From the NCBI RefSeq assembly GCF_001039355.2, contig NW_019774125.1, positions 318,967-358,734 of the forward strand: a DNA stretch of 39,768 bases, given 5' to 3'. This document shows positions 1-13,617 of this stretch, one piece after another; the first letter of the stretch is position 1; each line of letters opens with the position of its first letter. Source of the DNA: Lingula anatina. Lineage: Eukaryota > Brachiopoda > Lingulata > Lingulida > Lingulidae. The notes beneath the pieces were generated by a model, which saw nothing but the letters and a program-made list of their open reading frames with translations, did no database searches and had not been told where the DNA came from. A program made the position numbers and the translations under genes.

Positions 1-260
1 TATCATCAATTACTTCTCTTAGTTTACTTTTATGTGCAGTTCGGCAATGAATAGTACTGAGCACTGTATTTGAGATACGTCTGCTCGGTGGTACATGTGT
101 TTTCTTGTTTGTTTTTTTTTTATTCGTTGACTCCTTCCACTGCAATATCTTCGAGAAGATTTTTGAAATAGTGAAAAAAGATTGAAACAACTTTGACAAC
201 TATATGTGGAGGTACAATTAGGGTATTCAAGTGGAAATATTGTATGTAAGTACAGTACTA

Positions 261-372
261 CCCAGCAAACACAGAACGATTTAAAGCGTTGCAACAACGT
301 TTTTTTTTTCTTTTTGGTTATATAAACGTTATAAAAACGTTATATATGTAACAACGTTCTGTGTTCACTGGT
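261..372. mobile_element. Small non-autonomous TIR element (MITE-like)
   Basis: The ends form imperfect terminal inverted repeats: the left end reads CCCAGCAAACACAGAACG, and the reverse complement of the right end reads ACCAGTGAACACAGAACG (15 of 18 identical). A TA dinucleotide lies outside each end (259-260 and 373-374), compatible with a TA target-site duplication. The interior is AT-rich with repeated AACGTT palindromes and has no coding potential. The superfamily is not certain; a TA duplication would suggest Tc1/mariner-type mobilisation. Confidence 0.6.
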
Positions 373-454
373 TAGGGTACATGTACCTGGGCTCCGAATG
401 AGAGGCTGACAGGATTGTACTCCCTCTGAAATGATGAAATGATTTTGAAGAATG

Positions 455-457
<3 letters not shown>

Positions 458-499
<42 letters not shown>
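458..499. repeat. (TA)n microsatellite
   Basis: Uninterrupted TA dinucleotide run of about 42 bases in non-coding sequence. Confidence 0.95.
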
Positions 500-500
<1 letters not shown>

Positions 501-780
501 GCCTAATATGTATGCACTACAGGTTCAATTCCAAATGTTATTCTTAAAAACCATATAAATCAATTTCTTAGAATGCTTGAAAGTGAAAATTTCTGAGTAT
601 GATTTATTTCAAACAGAACAACTTCATGGCTGTTGACACTTCTGGATAGTCTGATAATATAGCCAAAATAAACCATTAAGCAACCTGCTATAGGAATGAA
701 TAACAAATCATAAATAAACATCAATGCTACATAATACAAGAAAAGTGTATGTCTACATGCAAATGTACAGTGTGTGTATA

Positions 781-975
781 TGTTGCCAGAGTGTAGCCGC
801 TAGCGGCTACCTTCCGGCAACCCTACGGCTACGACTTACCAGTTACCTCCGGCAACATGCTCTATATGTAGCCGCAGATAAGCTGCTAGCGGCTAGCCTG
901 TGGGGATACTTTCCGGTAGCATTTTTATGTTGCTGGAGTACTCCTGCTATACTCCGGGAGTACTTCGGCAACATT
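781..975. repeat. Palindrome-rich foldback segment
   Basis: A GC-richer island in AT-rich DNA built from inverted motifs. Positions 793-810 are a perfect 18-bp palindrome (GTAGCCGCTAGCGGCTAC). It sits inside a larger imperfect hairpin whose arms begin TGTTGCCAGAG and end CTTCCGGCAAC. A second hairpin spans about 931-975, with arms TGTTGCTGGAGTACT and AGTACTTCGGCAACA. The shared arm core TGTTGC(C/T)GGAGT suggests a foldback/MITE-type element. I cannot see a target-site duplication, so exact limits are uncertain. Confidence 0.5.
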
Positions 976-1659
976 TTACGTTCTGTAAGGACATGTATTT
1001 CTAAGTTTTATAGTAAGCACACAGCTAGGTGTTAGTAAAAATGTATGTAGAGTGGAGAAACTTTTTACTGTTATTGACCAATTTCCACTGAACCCATTAG
1101 AATTATGAGTGAGAATGAGATGCCTGCCTCCAAATTTAAAAAAAAAATGGGTGTTGATAAAATTTATTCTGAACAGTCTATAAGTCAGGCAGATTCAGTA
1201 CAATGGCATATGTATTTGTAGGTTGATAAGTTATTAACTAAAGAAAAAAACTTCATGTAATAATCATAATAGTGATACACGATACATGTATGATGATACA
1301 TTTCACCACATTATGATGCAAACACCATCAAATGGAAACAAAAATAAACTTGTTATTAAACCAACTCAACAAATGTTTGTGCCAAGCAGATATTTAGCAT
1401 TGTACAATATACATGTATTTCAGGAACTGCTCAGAATTATGCTGATTGTCATTTCAAGTCTAAATTAAACAAACATCAATGTCGCCTACAAAACTGATAC
1501 AACTGCACCAAATATCTCTTGCTATATGAAATACTTGTTGAAATGATGTTTTCAATAGAACTTATTTTTTATTTTATCTTTTTATTTAATCATGAGAAAA
1601 ACTTTCTAAAATGTTGATTCCCATTTCTTAGTATTATCATTATGCTTCACATATATATC

Positions 1660-1790
1660 NNNNNNNNNNNNNNNNNNNNNNNNNNNNNNNNNNNNNNNNN
1701 NNNNNNNNNNNNNNNNNNNNNNNNNNNNNNNNNNNNNNNNNNNNNNNNNNNNNNNNNNNNNNNNNNNNNNNNNNNNNNNNNNNNNNNNNN
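1660..1790. other. Assembly gap (131 N)
   Basis: Run of N bracketed by TA-rich sequence, with a (TA)n tract starting about 70 bases downstream. Probably an unresolved low-complexity region. Confidence 0.98.
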
Positions 1791-1852
1791 CACAGGTTTA
1801 TTTTGCAATAAATGAAAATATTTACTAAGTACACAATTAAAATACTGGACAG

Positions 1853-1856
<4 letters not shown>

Positions 1857-1909
<53 letters not shown>
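1857..1909. repeat. (TA)n microsatellite
   Basis: Uninterrupted TA run of about 53 bases shortly after the gap. Confidence 0.95.
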
Positions 1910-1912
<3 letters not shown>

Positions 1913-3723
1913 TCTTTTGTTTCTCTTTTTATTTTTGAATTTCTTTCTTTCTTTCTTTTTGAGCAATTCTTCGTGTTTCCACTGTGGTTATCAAACCTCG
2001 CCTTAGCTGAGCCCCAGCCTAACCTTGTCCTGAACTTAACACTACGGAAGCTTGTCCCTAATGATTTATATGTGATGATAAATCTGCAACATGGAAAAAT
2101 TTCCTGATTCTCATTTTTCAGTTAGATATAATCAAATACAAAGGATTGATGAGCTATTGAATACAGTGATAATAATATACGAGTACGGACCTAATGATTT
2201 ACCGGCAGAGATAACGACCAAGCCTTCCAAACGTCAATGCACTTTGCCATCTACCGTGTAAACACATTACCAAGAAGCAACATGACTTTAGGACCGAATT
2301 TTGTTACCAAAGATAAGCATGAATACGCATTTTGCAATTACGGCGCATTTTGTAACCAATGTTTACTAATAAGTCGATGAAACGGCTTGAAGAATAATTC
2401 GAGTTATTCGAATACATTGTTTTTATGTACATACATGTGTAATTATCTATTCATTTGTATTATGTACAGTAGAGTGTCGTTTGTTTTCTTTCCTCTTACT
2501 TTTGCCCTTGCACGTACGTTCTTTCTATACAGTATATCTATGTCTTATCCTTTTTTCTTTAGTTTTAAGTTAACATCAATATTTCAGGCTAAAATCCTTT
2601 TGTAAAACAAGCCCCAGCTCAAAACATTGTACGCAAATCTAAGCAAAATGTTGTTGAATGTGTTAGCTGTTCCGGAGTTGATCACAACTTATAACATAAT
2701 CACAATCTGTACACGCCAAACCAAACAAATGTCAAAACAAGACATTAATATAACAAACGCATTTATCTTCTAAACCAGAGATGCACTTCCCTAAACCCGT
2801 AGATGCGTTGTTTTTTATGCTCTTATATTTATGATAATAATAAAGATGGATACCTTCACCTCTGTAAATAATGGTTATAAAAATCAGACCGACGTCACTT
2901 TTAATAATAATTATTATTATTATTTGCTGAAATTTTATACAAAATGATAGTCACGTGTTTGCATGCTAGAATTTATCGATCATAAAACACCGCGCTTTCT
3001 TTATCTGTTTAAAAGTTTTAGTTGAATAATGCTTCCCTTCATTTCACTGATTTTACAAAGATTTTAAGGCACTAAGTACGTACACTGCTTGCTTTCTACC
3101 AGAGGCAAGCTCAGTGATGACTTCAGTTTTATGCACAAATTCTCGCTTGATATGCACAACATCAAGTACAGAATATGCACATAATTAGCCTGAGAAAATT
3201 CTGTGAATGTCTTCTAAAAACTCTTTTTGTGGCACGGGCATGTAGTCGTATTTACTAGAAATATCACCCTCAGTAGTACCGACAAATTCCATAGGAGTAG
3301 TGACACTTTTCGGCTGACTTTCTGTGACGCTTTACTTTAGTCCTACATTTAAAAAAGGCTATACGGAAAATGACAAGTGCAAATATGTTGAAATACGGAA
3401 TATAATGAGGTTAAGAAATGTTGTATTGTCGACTTATTGAGCCTCGGGCAATGGTGATATTTACCCCTACTATGTTTCATTGCAGGTATTTCCGAATAAA
3501 AGACTAACGCATAGTTTGTCAGGAGGGTTTTTGAAGTGGAATCACTGCATGCTTTCAAAATATGAACCGATAACGGTTATGTAGCTGCAAGCGTAAAGGC
3601 GTAAATATGTGTATGGGAGATAAGCAACATATTTTTTAATAAAAAATGAATACTAAGCAAAACGATGAATTCATTTACTAAATTATATAACACTGGATGT
3701 ATTTCCATCTAAAGTCCCACTCC

Positions 3724-3724
<1 letters not shown>

Positions 3725-3779
<55 letters not shown>
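3725..3779. repeat. (TTA)n microsatellite
   Basis: About 18 consecutive TTA units in non-coding sequence. Confidence 0.95.
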
Positions 3780-4463
3780 CCGTCTAGCATATCTGTGATT
3801 AAGAGCATGCTATGAAATAGCGTCTTATGGCAGTAGGCCCTACACTACTTCTATGACACCTGTACCTTTCTCACCCCGGCCTTACATGGCTAATAAGCCT
3901 CATGTTTTCTTTCAAAACGTGTCATTACAAAACTGCCTAATTGCCCTCAAACGTACATCAATAGTTGTTCAATGGCAGAACAACTTAGCCCTCATGTTTA
4001 CACACTCAGATTCCTGGCTACTTGCCCTTTAGTTACACGGCTCCTGTGTATGCGTAAATAACGTTCCGCTCGCGTTATCCACATTCTGCGTTGTTTTCAT
4101 TACAAATAAGGCCAGGAAATTGCATTGCACGACACATTTTCATGTTGTCATTACCTCCAATGGCACTGTTTCTGTCTTTCAAGCGGGGTTGTATGTTATG
4201 AAAACGTGCTCCGCTAAAGCAACAAGCTAGATTGATTTTCTGCATTTTGTTGCCTGTAATTTTTGTTGGCCTTTCTTCTCGATTAAGCCGCAGTGAAAAC
4301 AGGGAGTATTGTCCGTTAAGCGCTCATGTTGCCTTTGGCGTCGAAGGCCATCAAAACGCACGGTAGCACTTAACGATGTCACACTTTAAATTGGACATCT
4401 CATCACTTTGGCTTGTGTTGCCGATCGCCAGGGAGAGCCCCGCAGTTCTGCAGTGATTTTAGC

Positions 4464-4562
4464 ATGGGACTACGTTCCGGATCGGAGGGGTACAAGCTCA
4501 AGATGCAGGTCAAATTTCAAGGAGTTCGTGGAGTTCATTGTAGTCCTCCGGTAGACTGTAAG
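4464..4562 (+). CDS. Possible first coding exon of an unrecognised plus-strand gene
   Basis: An ATG in good context (A at -3, G at +4) follows a less AT-rich leader and opens 33 codons (MGLRSGSEGYKLKMQVK at the start, ending PPVDCK). A GTAGAT donor follows directly in phase 0. Two other GT dinucleotides inside could also act as donors. The reading frame closes four codons after the donor, so the ORF alone is short. Its phase matches the next possible plus-strand exon at 5315-5590. I do not recognise the peptide. It could be chance; transcript data are needed. Confidence 0.25.
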
Positions 4563-5245
4563 GTAGATCAAAACCACTGACAGTAATAGGTTAGAAACGC
4601 GGCGAAAGCTGGATTAATCTGACGAACAGTCACCGCGCTTTTAAAACATAACCAGCCGCTTATGTTCCCCTGAATAGGACAACAGTTAAAGAAAATTAAT
4701 CAATTTTTCTATATTTTTGCATTTAATTGAGGGAGGTGACAGGACTTTTTACAGCTTATAGTGAGTCAGGGTGAATGCAATTATTGTCTTGCATGCGAAA
4801 GGAACTAAAAATATTGACGTAGTTAGGAGTAGCTCAATCTTCTTCGTAGTACGTAGTGTTTCAGGATCAGGTTTTGCAACATTAGAGTTCTCAAAATAAA
4901 CATAGGAAAACATCCAGGTCAAAAATGAACAAATTAAACTTACATAAATACAGATTAAGCCAGTAATAAACTTCACTTCATACTTTTTTTTGTACATTAC
5001 TATATGTTAAGGAGGCAAACTTGTATCCTAATTACGGTAAGTTGCATTTCCTATATAGTTCTGGTCAAGCATAGGGTACGATATACGCCACATGTAGACA
5101 AACTACGGCACAATTGCAAACGCTCATAGCATACTTTTAAGTAATTATGTCTGTCTGTGTTCCGCTGGGTATTCGACTATTAGTATCTTACAGTTTATCA
5201 TTTTACAAGTTCGAGTCAAAGAGATTCGAGGGTTAAGAGGTAGAT

Positions 5246-5270
5246 TTATTTATTTATTTATTTATTTATT
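5246..5270. repeat. (TTTA)n microsatellite
   Basis: About six TTTA units just before the duplicated segment. Confidence 0.9.
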
Positions 5271-5275
5271 GAAAC

Positions 5276-5926
5276 ACTTTAACGTGGCTGACCAGTACCT
5301 TTCCAACATTCCAGTTGGATAGCTTGTTCTTAAGCGTGTCACGTCACCGCTCCTCCCCGCCCCACCCATGTCCTATACACCTACCTCCAGTGTCAACTCA
5401 ACAAACTTGGGGACAATACCGATCACTTTACATTATTTTCTTACCGATTGAAACGCGTTCGTTCGTTACTAATGCTAAGTACACTATGAAAGCGTTGTTC
5501 CGTTATACACATTTGCTAATGAGGGTCCATTACCTAGACGCGGAGATAGATTTAGCGTGTCCGGATTCTCGGGGCTTACCCATCGAACAGGTACAATTTA
5601 AAGTTGTGTATTTTCACATTTTTATCTTTGAATGAAGTGATGAATAATTGATAAGGTTCGATTGAGTGGTGATTGACATTACGCGATTGACGTGCTTTTT
5701 TTTTAGAAGACAAGGTGTCGTCTGCTGTCTAAATTTTCTGCTCAAAGCTTTGATTTTCTTTGAGAAACTAGGCCATTTGATGAGTTGAATTTTGAACTAC
5801 TAAAAGTGTACGTCTTATGTAGGGTCAAAGTTCAAATATAATACAACAGAAAAAGAATTTGAATTCAAAGGTACAACGAAGCAACCCCCCCCCCCTTCAG
5901 TCCAGTGGCACCCTCGCATGCCTTGC
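5276..5926. repeat. Copy 1 of a 650-bp near-duplicate, ending at a single N
   Basis: This segment aligns end to end with the segment starting at 5928 (offset 652). It runs exactly to the base before the single N at 5927, and its partner begins exactly after that N. The first ~340 bp look identical; the second half has scattered substitutions and indels, including a longer poly-T in copy 2. The simplest reading is the end of one contig overlapping the start of the next, left unmerged because the two haplotypes differ. A genuine tandem duplication is less likely. Confidence 0.85.
5315..5590 (+). CDS. Possible internal exon of an unrecognised plus-strand gene
   Basis: A 92-codon open stretch lies between a pyrimidine-rich acceptor (ending CATTCCAG at 5314) and a donor (GAACAG then GTACAA at 5591). 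Both ends are phase 0 in the open frame and match the phase of 4464-4562. The peptide carries a Pro/His-rich start (SSPPHPCPIHLPP), then a section with MKALFRYTHLLMRVHYLDAE and ends SRGLPIEQ. I recognise no family. Support comes from the match of splice signals with the open frame, and from apparent identity with copy 2 (5967-6242) while flanking sequence diverges. It may instead be a promoter or chance ORF. Confidence 0.3.
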
Positions 5927-5927
5927 N

Positions 5928-6590
5928 ACTTTAACGTGGCTGACCAGTACCTTTCCAACATTCCAGTTGGATAGCTTGTTCTTAAGCGTGTCACGTCACC
6001 GCTCCTCCCCGCCCCACCCATGTCCTATACACCTACCTCCAGTGTCAACTCAACAAACTTGGGGACAATACCGATCACTTTACATTATTTTCTTACCGAT
6101 TGAAACGCGTTCGTTCGTTACTAATGCTAAGTACACTATGAAAGCGTTGTTCCGTTATACACATTTGCTAATGAGGGTCCATTACCTAGACGCGGAGATA
6201 GATTTAGCGTGTCCGGATTCTCGGGGCTTACCCATCGAACAGGTACAATTTAAAGTTGTGTATTTTCACAGATTTATCTTTGAATGAAGTGATGAATAAT
6301 TGATAAGGTTCGATTGAGTGGTGATTGACATTACGCGATTCACGTGCTTTTTTTTCTTTTTCTTTTTTTTTTTTTTTTGAAGACAAGATGTCGTCTGCTG
6401 TCTACATTTTCTGCTCAAAGCTTTGATTTTCTTTGAGAAAATAGGCCATTTGATCAGATGAAATTTGAACTTCTTAAGTGTACGTCTTATGAAAGGTCAA
6501 AGTTCAAATATAATACAATAATAGAAAAAGAATTTGAATTCAAAGGTAGAACGAAACAGCCCCCCTCCCCTCTTCAATTCAGTGACACCC
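5928..6590. repeat. Copy 2 of the 650-bp near-duplicate
   Basis: Begins immediately after the N at 5927 and matches 5276-5926. It carries a second copy of the possible exon at 5967-6242, with the same splice-site context. Differences appear after about 6268: a T-to-G type change near the end of the ORF, a poly-T/CT expansion near 6350, and several substitutions. The alignment fades around 6590, where copy 1 reaches its contig end. Confidence 0.85.
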
Positions 6591-7573
6591 ATGCAGGGCA
6601 AGCGGTGTGATGTATGTACATGTACATTGTTAGCGTCACTCAGCCTCTTAAGTGTTACCACTCATATATGTCTAAATTAAGAGGCATGTGGACAAGTGGA
6701 ACGCGATACTTGGTGGCGTCCAGTACTCGAGCACTTGACTACTTGAGGAAGCAAACGGCAGCAGAGTGACCAACATGATGGCGGACACTTATTGGGCTGA
6801 AAAAAGCGTGTGGTTTGGTGGGTGGATTTGAGATATTGGGCAAAAGAATTGTAGTTGTTCTTGGATAAAGTTGCGTGTTTTTATCCATGTTTCTTGAAAT
6901 TGTATCAGTGTGTAGCTACATCTTGTGGGAATGTTGATGATAAAAAAAATGCATTGCCCGTACACTGCTGAGGAAGACAGTGGTTTCATCTCATTTTATT
7001 AACATCAGAATTGTAAGAATGGTAAGCTTCTTATCACGCAGTTAGAAGGAAGCGAGGGTGGGCGTTATTTCCCGCCTAAAATTCACAGACGCTGATCACC
7101 CTAGCTTGTTGACACATACAGTCAATGTATTTAATGGGGGGATATACATGCACATGTAATCAATATACTCACCTTTTCTTGCAATAATAATGTTCGAATA
7201 TGCATGCTCACAAAATTGCGTTATTGTTTTCATTTCAAATTGACTAAATTGTCGAATATTATTAGCATGTTTATAGAATAAGCTAGGTTGAAACTGGATG
7301 TCCGAGTTTGTTTGCGTTCCGAAATGTAGCTACACAAACATGAGTTTCATAAGCAAATGTAATCAACTTGTCTCAGTTTGGTCACGGCGTTATAATTAGG
7401 TATAAGCACAAGACAAGAAGTTAGATATGCTCGAAAAGGACCCCAAATTCGACGGGAGAACATTGTATATTTTTTGTGTGGATGGGGATATTGTAGAGCA
7501 TTTAACACTCAAAGCTTTATAATGAATTTTATAAAAGCATTGAACCTATAATGATATTTCAAAAAGGGAAGTA

Positions 7574-7655
7574 TGTTAGTTAGTTTTCTAGTTAGTTAGT
7601 TAGTTAGTTGGTTAGTTAGTTAGTTAATAGTTAGTAGGTTAGAAAGTTAGCTAGT
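7574..7655. repeat. (GTTA)n degenerate tetranucleotide tract
   Basis: About 20 imperfect GTTA units with a few substitutions and short interruptions. Confidence 0.9.
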
Positions 7656-7877
7656 TATTTAGATGAATATCCGCGCCAGACCATCTGTATTTTGGCAGCC
7701 AGAAGATTCCCAGAACTGATGAAAACGAGAACGTATTTCATCTGAAGGGCAGAACTTTCTAGAATATGGAGACAATCAGGGTCATCTTGACCCAAGTCCG
7801 GCGATGAAGAGAGCATTCTTGGACAGTGTATAATAGCCAACTGTCATGGAGTTGCTCTCTTTACCGACTGTGGCTAA

Positions 7878-7885
7878 TGACGTCA
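7878..7885. promoter_or_regulatory. CRE-like palindrome TGACGTCA
   Basis: A perfect 8-bp cAMP-response-element palindrome. About 50 bases downstream on the plus strand is a good splice-donor match (AAAG then GTAAGG near 7936), so this could mark an untranslated first exon. An 8-mer occurs by chance easily, and no other promoter element is visible. Confidence 0.2.
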
Positions 7886-8105
7886 CACCAAATAGTTGTC
7901 ACCGAAACCGCCAATCGCCATAAGAAAAACTAAAGGTAAGGTACAGAGATTTTTCATTATTTTTCAAAAGCGTATACATATATCAGCATACAGAGGCAAG
8001 ACAGCACTACTGGTACTAATGGCATAACAATATGACAATAAAGAAGTCCCTTGACATAGACATTAAATATAACCTGCACATTATTTAATGTGCCACACAT
8101 GCAAC

Positions 8106-8140
8106 AGAGAGAGAGAGAGAGAGAGAGAGAGTGAGAGAGA
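8106..8140. repeat. (GA)n microsatellite
   Basis: GA dinucleotide run with one GT interruption. Confidence 0.95.
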
Positions 8141-8464
8141 TTATTTGTTTTTTCTTGAAATGCCGTATTAAGTAATGCCCAGCTTGCAAAAAAATCAATT
8201 TTATTCCAGGATAAATCTGTAGTAGTAGACTAAAAAATAAAGTAACTATAACATTAGCCACTTTTGTTAAAAGAGTCGCGACATTCTCAGTAAAGTCGAC
8301 TACAGCCTAAATTAATCAGACCCAAAAATTCGGGTTTTTAAAAACGTCTAGGCCAGCCAAAGCTCTTCGTGAAACCGTCCCCAGCATCAACGCTGTAGGT
8401 AGGTAATAATACCGCACGGCTAATTCACTCTTCATTCAACCACCTGTTTGCTCAGCAAGCCGCC

Positions 8465-8504
8465 GGCTTTACACATAATGCGTTATTTGCTCCTGTGTAA
8501 AGCC
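8465..8504. repeat. Perfect 11-bp inverted repeat
   Basis: GGCTTTACACA and its exact complement TGTGTAAAGCC flank an 18-base spacer. The spacer shows no further structure. Role unknown; no coding context. Confidence 0.7.
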
Positions 8505-10067
8505 AGTGCATAGAAAACCCTACTAATATGTTGGGCTGCATTTGCCGCCTTATTGGTCGAAGTGAATTGACCAACGCCATAACGTTGATTCTCATAGACA
8601 ATTGAATTGTACTGGAAAGGGGGGGTTGGTCTGTAAAAATAAATATATATAACACTGTAAAGACCACACACATAGAGGGGGTGAATTTAGTATGACCAAG
8701 CGTATGTTTGCTTATATTAAGGCGTTCAGAATGATGAAGCTCTACCTGTAAGACTGTGCCTGAAAATTAGCTTCATATTGTAAGGATGTCACCTGGATCC
8801 ATTTATTTTATATTTTCTTTGTTCGACAATTTAAATTAGCACCGAATTTTAGATGGATATAAATAATCTTTCTTCTATGTGTATATATAAAACTGTGTTG
8901 GTATATTATATGACATATGCATGATTTATATAGATGCATATCGTTTAGGATTTACCAAAACGTAAAGCAGTTTTCTCCAGACGAAATGAACCTTAAGAGA
9001 TAAAATAGTTGGGAAATGAGGCAGGCTGGGCGCCATTTACAGTACATGTATATGTAACAAATGGGGTTTTCCACCCTGAAGATTTTGATTCCTTATTATT
9101 TTTTTAATCTTTAACATTATCCTTAGGGACCAGTTCGCCCTGTCACTATCTTTACGAAGTACTGGTGCAAATGTATGATTGTCTACCTTTTCGCGCCCGA
9201 TGCAGTTTTTCATTTATAATTTATTCATCGGGTATTGTAGACTTTTTTTAAAGCGAAATCCAGTCTGCGAACTGAAGTCTTGAATTTTGTTTGTATACAG
9301 TCAATGATTTACAGAGAGGTTCGATGCTTCTTTTCTTTTTTATCTTTGAATTGAAAACTTTCGCATTCTCCTTTTATTGAGGCGCTGCCCGGTTGCTACC
9401 TGAAAAGGAAACTGGTTTCTTTGTACCATTTCCTTTAAAATCATTTTAAAATAATAGTGTTAGAATGATCAATATTAAGGACACTAGAAAGAGATCGATG
9501 AAGTAATGCAAGTTTATAATGCAAACACACTTAATCAATTTTGGGTCTATATATGGTGAGCATATATCAGTGCATTCACTTTTCTATGCAACGTTTGTTC
9601 TACCAGATTATAGTGAATACCCATCCACACTCTATTAGTTCTCTTTATAACAAACTGTACTTTTTTTTAACTATGATAAGACCAAAAGCAACAAATATGA
9701 TTAATCATAAATACATATGTAAAATAATCATAGAGTAAAATAAAAGAAAGAAAATAAAATTTGTATTTTTGAGATGGCAATGCTATACCCAAAGTACCAG
9801 GTTTGATAACCAATTATTGCATTTATTTCATTTTTTCAAAATAACCTTAATACAAAAGCAAAAAAAAAAAAATTAAAATCAAATGAATAAATGAATGAAG
9901 ATCATAAGAACTACATACCCCATATTCACACTGAAACATGCCCTTTGTGTTCACAAACAGCCTTTTCAGAATTTTAATTTTTTTAAAAATGTAGAAAACA
10001 AGATGTCCATCTTTTATGCTTGATCAGTGTACCTAGAAAATGTCATGGAATTGTTGCTGTACTTGAT

Positions 10068-10073
10068 TTTATT
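10068..10073 (-). terminator. Candidate poly(A) signal for TTLL9
   Basis: AATAAA on the minus strand, about 78 bases after the TTLL9 stop. A second AATAAA lies at 9822-9827. Either could direct cleavage; the sequence alone does not decide. Confidence 0.4.
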
Positions 10074-10150
10074 CAGTTGATCTGACAGTCCTACATTAAT
10101 CCAAGCCAGTAAAAAATTATCCCAGTCCATAACTACACAATGTCCATGTG

Positions 10151-13617
<3,467 letters not shown>

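Larger units (their letters stand above)
1..4463. other. Non-coding stretch, no recognised gene
   Basis: I see no exon that I can support on either strand here. The stretch holds a small TIR element (261-372), a foldback segment (781-975), TA and TTA microsatellites and a 131-base gap. From about 3830 onward the sequence becomes less AT-rich and less repetitive, consistent with a 5' flank of the possible plus-strand exon that starts at 4464, but no clear promoter motif is visible. Confidence 0.6.
6591..10150. other. Non-coding stretch downstream of TTLL9
   Basis: No exon on either strand is supported. The right end should contain the TTLL9 3' UTR. The rest holds a GTTA tetranucleotide tract (7574-7655), a (GA)n tract (8106-8140), an 11-bp-stem hairpin (8465-8504) and a CRE-like palindrome (7878-7885). 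The short ORFs present show no family resemblance and no consistent splice signals. Confidence 0.6.

Noticed and set aside
4749-4997. Minus-strand ORF of 82 codons with hydrophobic stretches
   Set aside because: AT-rich, no family match, no splice or promoter support; likely chance.
7655-7840. Minus-strand ORF containing MKYVLVFISSGN, faintly like the start of CTP synthase
   Set aside because: The conserved nucleotide-binding glycines of that family are absent and nothing downstream continues the match.
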